From NCBI RefSeq assembly GCF_020618475.1, contig NZ_CP085337.1:124001-188000 (forward strand): a DNA stretch of 64,000 nucleotides, given 5' to 3'. Below the pieces are notes generated by a model. It saw nothing but the letters and a program-made list of their open reading frames with translations. It was not told the DNA's origin and made no database searches. The DNA comes from Haladaptatus halobius. GTDB taxonomy: Archaea > Halobacteriota > Halobacteria > Halobacteriales > Haladaptataceae. This document shows positions 27,378 through 36,660 of the stretch, one piece after another. Every line of letters begins with the position of its first letter. Within the stretch, counting starts at the first letter, position 1. Position numbers and translations under genes: made by a program.

Positions 27378-28454
27378 TCACTTCTCTACGTGCATGGTTT
27401 CTCGTCTGCGTCCTGCCCGGTAGAGGGCTTCCATCGTACGCATATCCGTAAGCCCGTGCTGCCCATCAGGAGTCAGCGGTTCGGATCGGGCGAATCGATC
27501 GGCGAAATAATCAAACTCCTCGCGCATTTCGTCAACCTGCTCGAGGGAGAGCTGTACGGTAGTTCCCGAGCGGGTGAGTTCTAGTGAACACTTACCGGCG
27601 AATACCGGATCGAGGTTGATCTGACCTTCCGTTCCGGTTATTTTGAGCTGTGAGTCCCCGTAGGCGTTCTGACTCGCGGTGCAGACGGCGTGAGTCCCGT
27701 TTTCGAACACTATGGTGTAGGCGGAGCGCTCGTCAGGGACGTCGTCGAACGCCTCGTGAAACGATCCGACTTGAGCGGTCACGGTGACCGGATCGCTCCT
27801 CAGAAGGAACCGGAGCGTATTGATCGGGTATATTCCCAAATCCATGACGGAGGTGCCGTACCCGGTAAGTTCGGAATCGAGCCGCCATTGGTTAGGGTCC
27901 GAGAACATATCGAGAAGTATCTGAGAGTTGGCACCGTACGCCTGAACCGCATCGCCGATAAAGCCGTCGTCGATTAACGCCCGAGCTTGACGAATCGCCG
28001 GTTGCGTCTGCATTCTGTAGGCAACCATGAGCGGAACGTCTTTCGAGTCACAAACGTCGACGAGCCGTTCAGCACGTTCGATGGTCGCTTCCATCGGTTT
28101 CTCACAAAGAACTCCCTTTCCGAGTTCCGCGGCCGTCTCGGCGTATTCGAGATGAAGCGCGTTCGGGGTTGCGATATAGACAGCGTCGTACGCTTCCTCG
28201 GCTGCGCCATCATGGAACTCCTCATAGGTTATCGCGTGGTCAATCGTGTCTGCGTGCCCGGCTATCCGTTCGGCCTTCTCTTTCGAACTGCTAACGACGG
28301 TCGTCGTAACACAGAGTTCCGAATTCTTCACAGCCGGAATTACGGCGTCGACGGTCCACCAGCCCAACCCGATTAGTGCGAACCTGACCGTCTTATCGGA
28401 GGTTTTCTGCCAATCTCGGCGAGTAACGCTATCTATCCACTCTGTGACGTCCAT
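27378..28454 (-). CDS. Gfo/Idh/MocA oxidoreductase, resembles haloarchaeal D-xylose 1-dehydrogenase
   Basis: 358 residues. The N-terminus, with RDWQKTSD then VRFALIGLGWWTVDAVIPAV, is like the haloarchaeal NADP-dependent D-xylose 1-dehydrogenase (Gfo6) family, which has a short extension ending in RDW before a GLGWWT Rossmann turn. EKPM lies near residues 118-121, and GTSVMDLGIYPIN is the substrate segment. If it is such an enzyme it makes xylonolactone from xylose. ATG at 28454 gives MDVTEWIDSV; a start at 28493 adds 13 residues. The assignment is from memory of the family pattern. Confidence 0.8.
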   Translation of the reverse strand: MDVTEWIDSVTRRDWQKTSDKTVRFALIGLGWWTVDAVIPAVKNSELCVTTTVVSSSKEKAERIAGHADTIDHAITYEEFHDGAAEEAYDAVYIATPNALHLEYAETAAELGKGVLCEKPMEATIERAERLVDVCDSKDVPLMVAYRMQTQPAIRQARALIDDGFIGDAVQAYGANSQILLDMFSDPNQWRLDSELTGYGTSVMDLGIYPINTLRFLLRSDPVTVTAQVGSFHEAFDDVPDERSAYTIVFENGTHAVCTASQNAYGDSQLKITGTEGQINLDPVFAGKCSLELTRSGTTVQLSLEQVDEMREEFDYFADRFARSEPLTPDGQHGLTDMRTMEALYRAGRRRETMHVEK

Positions 28455-28660
28455 GTTCGTTCGTAGGGCCGTCTTTGTTTTAAATCCAGGCACTAACGCG
28501 TTTCCTTCGAACTATAGTCTCCTCCGTGACACAATTTAAGATTTTGAAATAATTTTACGATAACTTGGTTAGGTTCGTTCCAGACCGATCACCGAAACGG
28601 GTTGCGGCACTCCGGTGGAGTTTGCGGAGTGTCTCGAGAGCTAGTGAGTTTGACAATTTC

Positions 28661-29402
28661 GGCACTGTCTAGCCAAAGAGTGAATAGTTCTTGGAGACGG
28701 ATGCTAAGGCCGCCCAAGAACCGTTCATCGTCTCTCTGGAACCGAATCCACTTGAGTGCTGGGATGACGAGAGCACCGCGAGCGCTCTGAGGGCGCTCGC
28801 GGTGCGGCTTCACTCGATGGGAATCTCGCTTTGTGAGTCGGCCGCCGCGCTGGAGCAGTTCGGCGTGACTCGGTCGCACCAGGCGGTGTTCCAGTGGGTT
28901 CACCGCACTGCGGAGACCGCACCAGACCCGCCGACGACTTCGCCGTCGCGGGTCACGGTCGACGAAACAGCGGTGAAGATCGGCACTGAGCAGCACTGGC
29001 TGTACGTCGCGATCAACGTCGAGACAAAATTGCTACTCGGTGCGGTTGTTTCTGAGCGGCGTGGGACGGACCCAGCCGCCGCGTTTCTCGGCCGGCTGGC
29101 CGAGAAACACGACTTCTCTGAGACGACGTTTCTCGTCGACGACATGGGCTATTTGACTGCGCTCGCGCGGTGCGGTTTGCGCGGTCACCTCGACTACATC
29201 GATCGGAATCTGATTGAAAAGTGGTTCTAGACGCTCGCCATGTGGATCGACCGATTTCATCAGACGTGGATGGGCGGCAGAGCCAGCGCTGTGCGCTGGC
29301 TCTGCCGCCTTCGCCTACTACTATGATTTCCAGAGACCAAATCAGGCGCTCGACAATCGCACGCCTGTCGAGGAGATGCAGAATCATTGACTAGACAGTG
29401 CC
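28661..29402 (+). mobile_element. Decayed IS6-family (ISH14/ISH15-like) insertion sequence
   Basis: A 742-base element with terminal inverted repeats: GGCACTGTCTAG at 28661-28672 and its inverse CTAGACAGTGCC at 29391-29402. It encloses a broken IS6-type transposase gene. Bases next to the ends (ACAATTTC on the left, ATTATTAG on the right) do not match as an 8-base target duplication, which suggests age or recombination at the ends. Its size is in the range of small haloarchaeal IS6 elements. Confidence 0.8.
28691..29390 (+). pseudogene. IS6-family DDE transposase, inactivated by a stop and a frameshift
   Basis: Reading from 28691 gives a DDE transposase: ALAVRLHSMGISLCESAAALEQFGV, then VTVDETAVKI with the first Asp near 28967, LLLGAVVSERRGTDPAAAFL, and FLVDDMGYLTAL with the second Asp. 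At 29228 a TAG interrupts YIDRNLIEKWF where the family continues with Gln, so CAG to TAG is likely. After that the frame continues as TLAMWIDRFHQTWMGGRAS, then shifts by one base near 29305 to give AAFAYYYDFQRPNQALDNRT with stop at 29388-29390. Two lesions make it non-functional. Confidence 0.85.
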
Positions 29403-29916
29403 ATTATTAGCCATTTTTACTTCTCGTTATGATATGATCGCTCTATCGCGATTGTCTCGGTTTCTATTATACCAGTGCCACTCGCCTGTGATAGCGATTC
29501 GATTTCCTTGGTTAGGTAGCTTGGACGGTATCGGCAACCGACTAGTCTGTACGGCACGTCCCGCTTATTGGGATGGTGCAGGTATCGTGCCGGAAGTGTT
29601 CGGCAGTACTCCCAAGTTCGTGCGGCGCTTAAACGAGTACGAACAATATGAAGCGACATATTAATTTGACAGCGATTACGATTGATGTGCATGGCCTCGT
29701 TCGTCGTTCGAACCTCGAAGAATCGAGCGATACGCCAGCACGTTTGGGTGCATATCCGGTCGCTAACGAACGACGTGTTCCTCACGTAAAGTATGCCAGC
29801 CTAGTTGGCTCTTTCCTGCAAGCAGCCGGTTCGCGCTTTGGAGTACCCTCGTATCGGGGTACGATCGGCACTAAACCCGGCGAGCCGATGACGACACGGG
29901 ATTGGAACCCCTCAGA
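29403..29916. other. No recognisable gene after the insertion sequence
   Basis: About 510 bases of lower GC than the surrounding operons. Short open frames exist on both strands but none shows a family motif or the acidic composition of real genes here. Likely debris between the element and the DUF1772 gene. Confidence 0.45.
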
Positions 29917-30426
29917 ATGATACAACTGAACGCTCTCTCTGGGGAACTCGTCGTTATTTTGTTTTCGCTGTCGGCGATCCTCGGTGGATTGATGGCTGGA
30001 TTCTTTTTCGCCTACTCCGTGAGTGTGGTGCTGGCACTAGAGACGCTGTCGGCGTCAGCATACACGACGGTGATACAGGATATCAACGAAAAAGTTCTCA
30101 ACGTCGTGTTCGGCGCCACGTTTTTCGGTGCTATCGTCGTTCCAGTTGGTACCGCTGCTATCGTGCTGCTCCAAGGAGATTGGGCGACATGGTACAGTCG
30201 GTTGTTTCTCGTTGGGGTCGTCGTCTACCTAATTGGGACGTTTGCCGTGACGATGCGCATCCACATCCCGATGAACGAGGAGATCGCGACGTGGTCGCCA
30301 GCGTCGCCGCCAGACGAGTGGGCCGCGGTTCGTGCACGCTGGGCGCGATGGAACCACATTCGAACGATAGCAGCGATCGTCTCGTTCGTACTGTATCTCT
30401 CGGCGATCGTGTCGCTCAGTATGTAG
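29917..30426 (+). CDS. DUF1772-like membrane protein
   Basis: 169 residues with four hydrophobic segments at about 9-33, 63-85, 95-115 and 147-168, and the hydrophilic loop NEEIATWSP followed by ARWARWNHIR before the last helix. This layout and the RWxRWNxxR motif fit the DUF1772 (anthrone-oxygenase-like) family, whose role in archaea is unknown. ATG at 29917; a TTG at 29902 is also in frame. It stands in a debris-rich region between a dead insertion element and a truncated gene. Confidence 0.75.
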   Translation: MIQLNALSGELVVILFSLSAILGGLMAGFFFAYSVSVVLALETLSASAYTTVIQDINEKVLNVVFGATFFGAIVVPVGTAAIVLLQGDWATWYSRLFLVGVVVYLIGTFAVTMRIHIPMNEEIATWSPASPPDEWAAVRARWARWNHIRTIAAIVSFVLYLSAIVSLSM

Positions 30427-30451
30427 ATCGCTACGACGTCTGGCTATTCCA

Positions 30452-30733
30452 TCACTTCTCCGTTATTGGCCGAAAGGTAAGGAAAATGACGCCTGTACTG
30501 AACGTCTTCGAATCCACTGATTTCAAGGCTTCCTGTTTGCCTCCACCCTCGAAGAGACGTTTCCCGCTTCCCAAAATCACGAAATGAACCCTGAGCTGAA
30601 GTTCGTCGAGGAGCCCGTCGTCCGATAGCGATCGAACGAGGGCGTCGCTGCCAATGGCCGTGATATCCTTACCGGCTGTCGCTTCAGTTCGGTGATTTAC
30701 CCCGGTGACTGGCGATGATGTTTCTTCGACCAT
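30452..30733 (-). pseudogene. C-terminal remnant of a RibD/dihydrofolate-reductase-like protein
   Basis: The readable 93 residues hold only the C-terminal half of the RibD C-terminal (dihydrofolate-reductase-like) domain: AGKDITAIGSDALVRSL, DELQLRVHFVILGSGKRLFE, then LKSVDSKTFSTGVIFLTF. Members are usually about 180-190 residues; the N-terminal NADPH-binding half is missing. No homologous sequence was recognised upstream. A truncated, probably dead gene. Confidence 0.7.
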
Positions 30734-31847
30734 GCTGTCCGCTACGCACTACTACCGACGAAGGCCAAGCCCCAACGCCGCTCTTCACTAGGTAAACCTA
30801 CAACAGCCTGTGAAATCCTATTCTATCTCTGGATCCCTCTGAGTCACCCGGAGTGATTTTGGTCATTCACTCCATCCGGATTAATCAAATGTTTCAAAAT
30901 AAGTTACCCGCTCGTTGGAAGAAATCGGTGCGCCACGGTGTGCGCGAGTGTTCCACATCGAACTGCTCTTCTGAAAGCCACGGAACCGATGCTGTATCCC
31001 ATCTCTCAGCGTCGTATCCAGCGTTCTCGGGTTACTATTTCAACGGTTTTTGGACTACGGTTCGTTCTTCGTAACCGAATTTCGGTGGTTGACCAGAACG
31101 AAACACATCGCTGGCTGCTTTTCGAATCCTCTTCAAACCGCTAGAGCAAGCTGGACGATTTTCCGGGAGAGACTGTACCACTCAGCCACGTCCATCCGCG
31201 AAATATCTGTTCGTATGCGATTGAGACCACGATCCCTCGAACACCGTTCACGTCGTCAGGTGCAATTCCGGAGTTCGTCGAGGTGTTCTTCAAGTGTTAA
31301 CTCACGAAGTATGACGAGGTATACGTAAATACTTTTGTAACAATAATTAAAAAAGCCTCCGATTTGAAGGACTCGATGCCGAACATATCTGAACAGGACT
31401 TTGGTTTGCATCAAACTATTATTCGATCCATGTGGCCGATCATATTCAATTTTTGAACACTTTCGAGGCGGAGTTGGACTACTCTCGATAGTTGACGAAC
31501 TCGACGAACTTCTGTCACCGCTTGAGCTCAAATTTCCGCTTTCGTTACACCGGTGGTCCTGTAATACTCTACCAGTGGATAGTAGACAAGGTATATTCTG
31601 AGTTATTCCGTTTAGTGAATCTTTCGAGAGCATTCACCCATTCAGCTATGGAAGCCATTCGAAATCATTGCGACGGAACCATCAGTCGAACTCTCTCGAT
31701 GGATTACAAACATAGTTTTGTAAAGGAAGATGGGGAAGGTGATCGAGGCCAAGGAAGAAATCATAGTACAGTCGGTGCAACGACGATGGGAATCGAATTC
31801 TCGTAAGCGGACGGTCGTTCGGCGATTACAAACGAAATGAGCCGGAT
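30734..31847. other. Gene-poor stretch of about 1.1 kb
   Basis: Lower GC than the operons on either side. Several short frames exist on both strands; none shows a family motif. A short minus-strand frame around 31130-31190 (MDVAEWYSLSRKIVQLALAV) reads like an N-terminus of some mobile-element protein but stops after 20 codons. The segment next to the IclR gene carries one copy of the palindromic site described at 31816. Confidence 0.4.
31816..31834 (-). promoter_or_regulatory. Candidate operator, copy 1 (3' side of iclR)
   Basis: On the minus strand reads CGTTTG-TAATCGC-CGAACG, an imperfect palindrome with a 7-base spacer. The same 13-base core AATCGCCGAACGA recurs at 32650 and 32780. It lies 14-32 bases past the end of the IclR gene, an odd place for an operator. 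Confidence 0.5.
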
Positions 31848-32612
31848 TTAGGAGAACTTCGCGTTAATTTCAATGACGTTCGCCGAGCGCTTCACGTTGT
31901 TCGGGAGTTCCTCCTCAAATCGCTTGCCATCCATTCGGCTCGATGGCCCGGAGATGCTTACTGCACCGAGTACGCCACCGTCGGTGCCCTTTACCGGTGC
32001 GGCGATGCACCGGAGACCTTCGATCTTCTCCTCGTTGTCGACAGCGTATCCTTGCTCTCGAATCCGCTCTAAATCGGCGAAGAGCTTTTCATGGTCGGTG
32101 ATAGTCGCTGCCGTGTACGCCGGGAGGCCGTGGCGGTCGATGATCTCTTCGACCTGTGATCGTGGCATGTGAGCAAGCATCGCCTTGCCGAGCGAAATAC
32201 AGTGGAGGTTCTCGCGCTTGCCGACCGTCGACGCGGTTTGAACTGCTTTCTCACCGTGGGCCTTGTAAATGTATACTGCGCGTCCGTGCTCTTCGGTCGC
32301 GAACTGTGCGAGTTCGCCGGTCTCCGCCGCGAGATCATCGAGCTCGTCCTGAACCACGTCGTAGATGCCGAGGCGTTCCTGAACGAACTGCCCGAAATCC
32401 ATATATCGGAGGCTCAACCGATACGCCTCGCCGTCCTTCACGACGTACTCGTTTTTAAGCAACGTCGCAAGGTGGCTGTGAACCGTGCCCTTCGAGCGGT
32501 GGAGGTCATCGGCGATGTCGGTTATCTTTCCTCCTTCGTTTTCTCGGAGGTACTCCACGATGTCGAGGGTCGTCTGAACCGCCTTGACCGTTCGGCCTGT
32601 TTCGCGCGACAT
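31848..32612 (-). CDS. IclR family transcriptional regulator
   Basis: 254 residues: N-terminal winged helix-turn-helix (AVQTTLDIVEYLRENEGGKI, with recognition segment RSKGTVHSHLATL near residues 38-50) and a C-terminal GAF-like effector domain (VGKRENLHCISLGKAMLAHM, EGLRCIAAPV, GAVSISGPSSRM). The ATG at 32612 starts MSRETGRTVKAV; the longer frame from 32765 lacks family sequence. It is divergent from the semialdehyde dehydrogenase gene, with repeated palindromic sites in between, so it probably regulates the 32862-39925 sugar-acid block in response to a pathway metabolite. Confidence 0.93.
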   Translation of the reverse strand: MSRETGRTVKAVQTTLDIVEYLRENEGGKITDIADDLHRSKGTVHSHLATLLKNEYVVKDGEAYRLSLRYMDFGQFVQERLGIYDVVQDELDDLAAETGELAQFATEEHGRAVYIYKAHGEKAVQTASTVGKRENLHCISLGKAMLAHMPRSQVEEIIDRHGLPAYTAATITDHEKLFADLERIREQGYAVDNEEKIEGLRCIAAPVKGTDGGVLGAVSISGPSSRMDGKRFEEELPNNVKRSANVIEINAKFS

Positions 32613-32642
32613 GGATGGATGTGCTAGCCAATCACACATAAT

Positions 32643-32661
32643 TGTTTGCAATCGCCGAACG
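32643..32661 (+). promoter_or_regulatory. Candidate operator, copy 2 (iclR/dehydrogenase spacer)
   Basis: TGTTTG-CAATCGC-CGAACG, 31-49 bases before the IclR start codon, where it would overlap the promoter of that gene (autoregulation). It shares the core AATCGCCGAACGA with copies 1 and 3. Confidence 0.55.
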
Positions 32662-32772
32662 AGTATGTTAGTCTGGCCTGACTGATCACGTCCACCGGAC
32701 GAATAAAAGGGGGTAGCGTCGGACGGCGAAGGGCAAGTATTCCGGCAGAGTATCAAGACGAACATCCTTCCG

Positions 32773-32791
32773 CGTTCGTAATCGCCGAACG
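32773..32791 (+). promoter_or_regulatory. Candidate operator, copy 3 (iclR/dehydrogenase spacer)
   Basis: CGTTCG-TAATCGC-CGAACG, a perfect 6-base inverted repeat with 7-base spacer, 71-89 bases before the dehydrogenase ATG at 32862. Best match to the common pattern and a likely IclR-type binding site. Confidence 0.6.
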
Positions 32792-32861
32792 ACCGCAGTT
32801 CGACGCCGGATCGTAGTTCGAGCGTAACACCTTTGTCCGCCTGCGCAGAGATACTACGTAT

Positions 32862-34358
32862 ATGGCTAGCAAACAGGAGCAGTCAATAGACGCTGGCTCT
32901 CTCCCCGATGCGATCAGGAACTACGTCGGCGGCGAGTGGATCGAGTCCAGGGGAGACGAATCGCATTCCGTCGTTAATCCGGCCACGAACGACGAACTTG
33001 GGCAGGTACCGTTCTCGACGGCCGAGGACGTCGATCTGGCCGTCCAGACCGCCGTCGAAGCGTTCGATAACTGGCGTCGAACCCCACCCGTCGACCGTGT
33101 CCAATACCTCTTCGACCTGAAGTACGAACTGGAGGGCAGGCAGGAAGACATCGCGCAAGCGCTTACTCGTGAACACGGCAAGACGCTCGCCGAGGCACGC
33201 GGTGAAATCAGACGCGGCATCGAGAACGTCGAGGTGGCGGCGGGCATCCCGAACATGCTCCGCGAGCAATCCGGCCTCGTAGAAGACGTTGCGCGGGACA
33301 TGGACGAGTACGCAGTCCGACAGCCGTTGGGAGTGTTCGGCGCGATCACTCCGTTTAACTTCCCGGCGATGATACCGCTTTGGTTCCTTCCGTACGCCGT
33401 CGCCACTGGCAACACCTTCATCCTCAAACCCAGCGAGAAGGTTCCGCTGAGTTCGCAAATCATCTACGAAGCCATCGACGCCGTCGACTTCCCCGACGGT
33501 GTCGTCAATCTCGTCAACGGCTCTGCCGAGACCGTCAACGCGCTCCTCGAGCATCCGGACGTCGAGGGCATCTCGTTCGTCGGTAGTTCGCACGTCGCCA
33601 AGTACGTCTACGAGACGGCCTCCCAGCACGGTAAACGCGTACAGGCTCAGGGCGGGGCGAAGAACTACGCTGTCGTGACCGAGAGCGCAGAATTGGAAAG
33701 CATCATCCCCAACATTGTCGGCTCGGTGTACGGCAACGCCGGACAGCGTTGTCTTGCGAACGACGTGATCATCGGCGTCGAGGGAGTCTACGACAACCTA
33801 AAAGCGGAACTCGTCGAGGCCACCGAGGATCTCGCGGTCGGCAGTGGACTCGATGAGATGACCGATGTCGGGCCGGTCATCACGCCGGACTCCCGTGAGC
33901 GTATCCTAGACGTCATCGACGAAGCGGTCGACGAGGGCGCAGAGGTGGTCGTCGATGGCCGGGACTACGAGCATCCGGAGCTCGACGGTATCTTCGTCGG
34001 CCCCACGCTCCTCGAAGGAGTGACGAGCGACATGGACATCGCGCAGAACGAGATATTCGGTCCGGTTCTCTGTCTTGCGAAGGTCACCGACTTAGACGAG
34101 GCCATCGAGATGGTCAATTCGACGCGGTACGGCAACGCCTCCTCTATCTACACCGAGCACGGCTCTGAGGCTCGCAAATACCGTTACGAGGTCGACGCGG
34201 GCAACATCGGCGTCAACGTCGGTGTCTGTGCGCCCATGGGCTTTTTCCACTTCGGCGGGCGTAAAGAGTCGTTCTTCGGCGACCTCCACGCGCAGGGCGA
34301 GGACGCCGTGAACTTCTATACCGACAAGACGATCCAGATAGAACGCTGGTACAGCTAA
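32862..34358 (+). CDS. Aldehyde dehydrogenase, methylmalonate-semialdehyde dehydrogenase type
   Basis: 498-residue ALDH-superfamily enzyme. Asn166 in TPFNFPAM and Cys297 in GNAGQRCLA are the oxyanion and nucleophile residues; GGAKNY replaces the usual ELGGK, so the general-base Glu is absent, as in the CoA-acylating MmsA branch. Such enzymes oxidise methylmalonate or malonate semialdehyde, and haloarchaeal relatives in sugar-acid pathways oxidise alpha-ketoglutarate semialdehyde or lactaldehyde-like aldehydes. It opposes an IclR gene and leads the sugar-acid block; in this setting an aldehyde from aldol cleavage is a likely substrate. Confidence 0.88.
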   Translation: MASKQEQSIDAGSLPDAIRNYVGGEWIESRGDESHSVVNPATNDELGQVPFSTAEDVDLAVQTAVEAFDNWRRTPPVDRVQYLFDLKYELEGRQEDIAQALTREHGKTLAEARGEIRRGIENVEVAAGIPNMLREQSGLVEDVARDMDEYAVRQPLGVFGAITPFNFPAMIPLWFLPYAVATGNTFILKPSEKVPLSSQIIYEAIDAVDFPDGVVNLVNGSAETVNALLEHPDVEGISFVGSSHVAKYVYETASQHGKRVQAQGGAKNYAVVTESAELESIIPNIVGSVYGNAGQRCLANDVIIGVEGVYDNLKAELVEATEDLAVGSGLDEMTDVGPVITPDSRERILDVIDEAVDEGAEVVVDGRDYEHPELDGIFVGPTLLEGVTSDMDIAQNEIFGPVLCLAKVTDLDEAIEMVNSTRYGNASSIYTEHGSEARKYRYEVDAGNIGVNVGVCAPMGFFHFGGRKESFFGDLHAQGEDAVNFYTDKTIQIERWYS

Positions 34359-34373
34359 ACATCGTCGCGGAGT

Positions 34374-34392
34374 CGTTCGGAGTCGCCGAACG
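34374..34392. promoter_or_regulatory. CGTTCG-N7-CGAACG site between convergent genes, copy 4 or terminator
   Basis: CGTTCG-GAGTCGC-CGAACG with the same 7-base spacer and TCGC core as the three sites around iclR. It lies between the 3' ends of the dehydrogenase and the aldolase, 16 bases after the former. It could be a fourth regulatory site or form an RNA stem (CGTTCGG/CCGAACG) that helps end both transcripts. Confidence 0.4.
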
Positions 34393-34443
34393 CCGGGGTG
34401 TCACTGCTCGTCACGGTCGTCTCCGGTCGGAATTCGGTCGAAC

Positions 34444-35244
34444 TCACTCGTTTCCGACGGGCTGGTCGACGGACCCAGTCAACGCCTCGTCGTACAACGC
34501 TATCGCGTCGCGTGTGGCGGATGCTAGGGATGCGGTGTCCTTGCCGACGATGAGGTAGTCGAACCCTTGCCCGACTCGCATTTCTACATCGGTGGGGTCG
34601 ACGACGAGCGTCCCGACGGGCGTGTCGGTGGTTTGGCCAGCTGAAATCACCTGGTTGATGGCGGAGGAGAGTTGCTCAGACTCCCACTCCGCGAAGACGC
34701 CAAGTGATCCCGAGAGGTCGGCAGGGCCGACGAACAGGGCGTCAACGCCGTCGACAGACGCGATATTTTCGACGTTCTCGAGCCCTCGTTTCGTCTCTAT
34801 TTGGACGATAGTGAGGACGGAGCCGTTCGCACTTTTGACGTACTCCTCGAAGTTCAGTCCGTAGTTCGCGGCTCGGCCCCCGGCGATACCGCGACTGCCT
34901 TGCGGTGGGTATCGCGTTGAATTGACCAACGTTCGCGCTTCCTCGGCCGTCTCTATCATCGGTACCATAACGCCTTGGACGCCAAGGTCGAGGACGCGTT
35001 TCAACCGCACGGGGTCGTTCCACGGCACTCGAACTACTGTTTCGGTTCTACCGTCAGTCGCGTCGACCGCACGCACCATGTTTTCGACCGTCTCCAAGTG
35101 CATCGACGTATGTTCCGTATCGATGAGGACGAACTCGAGGTCGAGTGATGCGCATACTTCGGCCACGGCAGGGTGGCCGATGGAGAGCCAGGTTCCGGTC
35201 GGGTCAGTTCGTTCTTCGAGTGAGCGTTTAAAATAACTTGACAT
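34444..35244 (-). CDS. HpcH/HpaI aldolase family protein (2-keto-3-deoxy-sugar-acid aldolase type)
   Basis: 266-residue class II (metal-dependent) pyruvate aldolase. Visible: FVLIDTEHTSMHLE near residues 39-52 with the catalytic His, VVRVPWNDP with the Arg near 73, IVQIETKRGLEN with the metal Glu, and VDALFVGPADLSGSLG with the metal Asp. Cleaves 2-keto-3-deoxy acids to pyruvate and an aldehyde. Together with the dehydratase at 36661 and the dehydrogenase at 37968 it forms a non-phosphorylative sugar-acid route. Start ATG at 35244, divergent from the Gfo gene at 35539. Confidence 0.92.
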   Translation of the reverse strand: MSSYFKRSLEERTDPTGTWLSIGHPAVAEVCASLDLEFVLIDTEHTSMHLETVENMVRAVDATDGRTETVVRVPWNDPVRLKRVLDLGVQGVMVPMIETAEEARTLVNSTRYPPQGSRGIAGGRAANYGLNFEEYVKSANGSVLTIVQIETKRGLENVENIASVDGVDALFVGPADLSGSLGVFAEWESEQLSSAINQVISAGQTTDTPVGTLVVDPTDVEMRVGQGFDYLIVGKDTASLASATRDAIALYDEALTGSVDQPVGNE

Positions 35245-35370
35245 GTTTATTACAGTGGGGAAGCAAAGGTACGGCAGAGAGTTAATTCCGTTGCCCTATC
35301 AGAGGTGGTCGAACATCGTCTCTCCACATCGCTGGTCGCAGTCGGTTCTGCGCTCATTGTACGAACGTTC

Positions 35371-35382
35371 GTGGTAAAGGCG
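35371..35382. promoter_or_regulatory. 12-bp perfect palindrome in the aldolase/Gfo spacer
   Basis: ACGAACGTTCGT, an uninterrupted palindrome between the divergent aldolase (start 35244) and Gfo/Idh/MocA (start 35539) genes. It contains the CGAACG/CGTTCG halves of the sites near iclR, but with no spacer and in the reverse order. Possible additional operator. Confidence 0.35.
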
Positions 35383-35538
35383 CACCGCTATAAAAATTTG
35401 AGGGTCGGGCGCTATCCGGAAATATCAGACCACCGCGTCAGTGGCGTTCGACGGTGTCCGTTGCTGTGATGACCGTCTCCATCTAACAACTGTGAGCACC
35501 GGAAACTATAACAGTCCATGCTAAAGTTGGTTTTTGTG

Positions 35539-36621
35539 ATGCGATTCGCCATCGTGGGATGTGGCACCATCGCCCAGGTGATGCACATCCCGTATGTGAC
35601 AGAACTCCCCGGGATAGAACTCTACGCGCTGAGTGACCCTGCCGAGGATCGTGTCGAGATACTCGCCGACCGGTACAACGTCGAACACGGGTTCGCATCC
35701 GTCGAAGAACTCCTCGACAGTGTCGGCGCGGAGTTGGACGCCATCATCGTGTTAACGCCGCCGCACACCCATGCGGACATCGTCGAGTTGACGCTCGGCG
35801 CGGAGATTCACACGCTCGTCGAAAAACCGCTTGCTGTCTCCCCGACGGACGCGGATCGGATGGTCGAGGCCGCCGAGGCATCGGATGCGACGTCGATGGT
35901 TGCGTACATGAAGCGGTACGACCCTTCGTACGAACGAGCGCAGGAGGAACTTGCAGAGATCGAAGCCATCGACCTCGTGACGGCGTACGATGTCGACCCC
36001 GACCACGTCCGCATCCTCGACGAAGTGTACGACATCGTCGGCGGTACCCTCCCCGAAGAGTTCATCGAAGAGAGCGCAGCCAAGCGTCATGCGGACGCCC
36101 TTACGGCGATCGCCACGGACGACGACGTGCTCGCCGACGACTTCGACTGGCACCTCGAACATGTTTGTCACGACGTGAACGCACTGCGAGGTCTGTTAGG
36201 TGACGTCGAGCGAATCGAACACGTCGACGTGTTCGCGGACGGCCGCTATGCCACCGCTCACCTCGTCTACGAGGGCGGGGTTCGCTGCGTCCTCGACTCT
36301 GGCCTCTCGGAGCGCAAGTGGTTCGAGCAGTTCATTCGCGTCGATGCGCCCGACCGGATGGTGAACCTCGAGTTCTCCAACCCGTTTATCAAGAACACTC
36401 CCACGGAGCTGACTGTTAAGCAAGGTATCGAGGAGCTGAAGGAGCGAAAGCACGTTACCTCGTACGACGAGGCGTTCAAGCGCGAGGTGAAACACTTCGT
36501 CCGCTGCGTGCGAGGCGAAGCCGAAGTGCGCACGCCGTTCGCGGAAGCGCGCGACGACGTCCACCTCATCGCCGACCTGTTCCGAACCTACGAAGACGCC
36601 CTCACGTTGGGCTCCTACTGA
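35539..36621 (+). CDS. Gfo/Idh/MocA family oxidoreductase
   Basis: 360 residues starting MRFAIVGCGTIAQ (Rossmann turn GCGTIA), EKPLAVS near residues 95-101, with an internal EHVCHDVNALRGLLG segment near 207-221. The ATG at 35539 is chosen because an ACTATA box at 35505-35510 sits 30 bases upstream; an ATG at 35518 is in frame and would add 7 hydrophobic residues. Followed by the enolase-superfamily gene after 39 bases. Likely dehydrogenates a sugar or lactone; substrate unknown. Confidence 0.88.
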   Translation: MRFAIVGCGTIAQVMHIPYVTELPGIELYALSDPAEDRVEILADRYNVEHGFASVEELLDSVGAELDAIIVLTPPHTHADIVELTLGAEIHTLVEKPLAVSPTDADRMVEAAEASDATSMVAYMKRYDPSYERAQEELAEIEAIDLVTAYDVDPDHVRILDEVYDIVGGTLPEEFIEESAAKRHADALTAIATDDDVLADDFDWHLEHVCHDVNALRGLLGDVERIEHVDVFADGRYATAHLVYEGGVRCVLDSGLSERKWFEQFIRVDAPDRMVNLEFSNPFIKNTPTELTVKQGIEELKERKHVTSYDEAFKREVKHFVRCVRGEAEVRTPFAEARDDVHLIADLFRTYEDALTLGSY

Positions 36622-36660
36622 CCCCTGACACTCAAGACCCCACGCCAAGAAAGATCGTAC

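Noticed and set aside
28653..29410. Target-site duplication flanking the IS6-type element
   Set aside because: The 8-base flanks ACAATTTC and ATTATTAG do not match.
31256..31633. 125-codon minus-strand frame in the gene-poor stretch
   Set aside because: Serine-rich, no motif and no promoter; probably chance.
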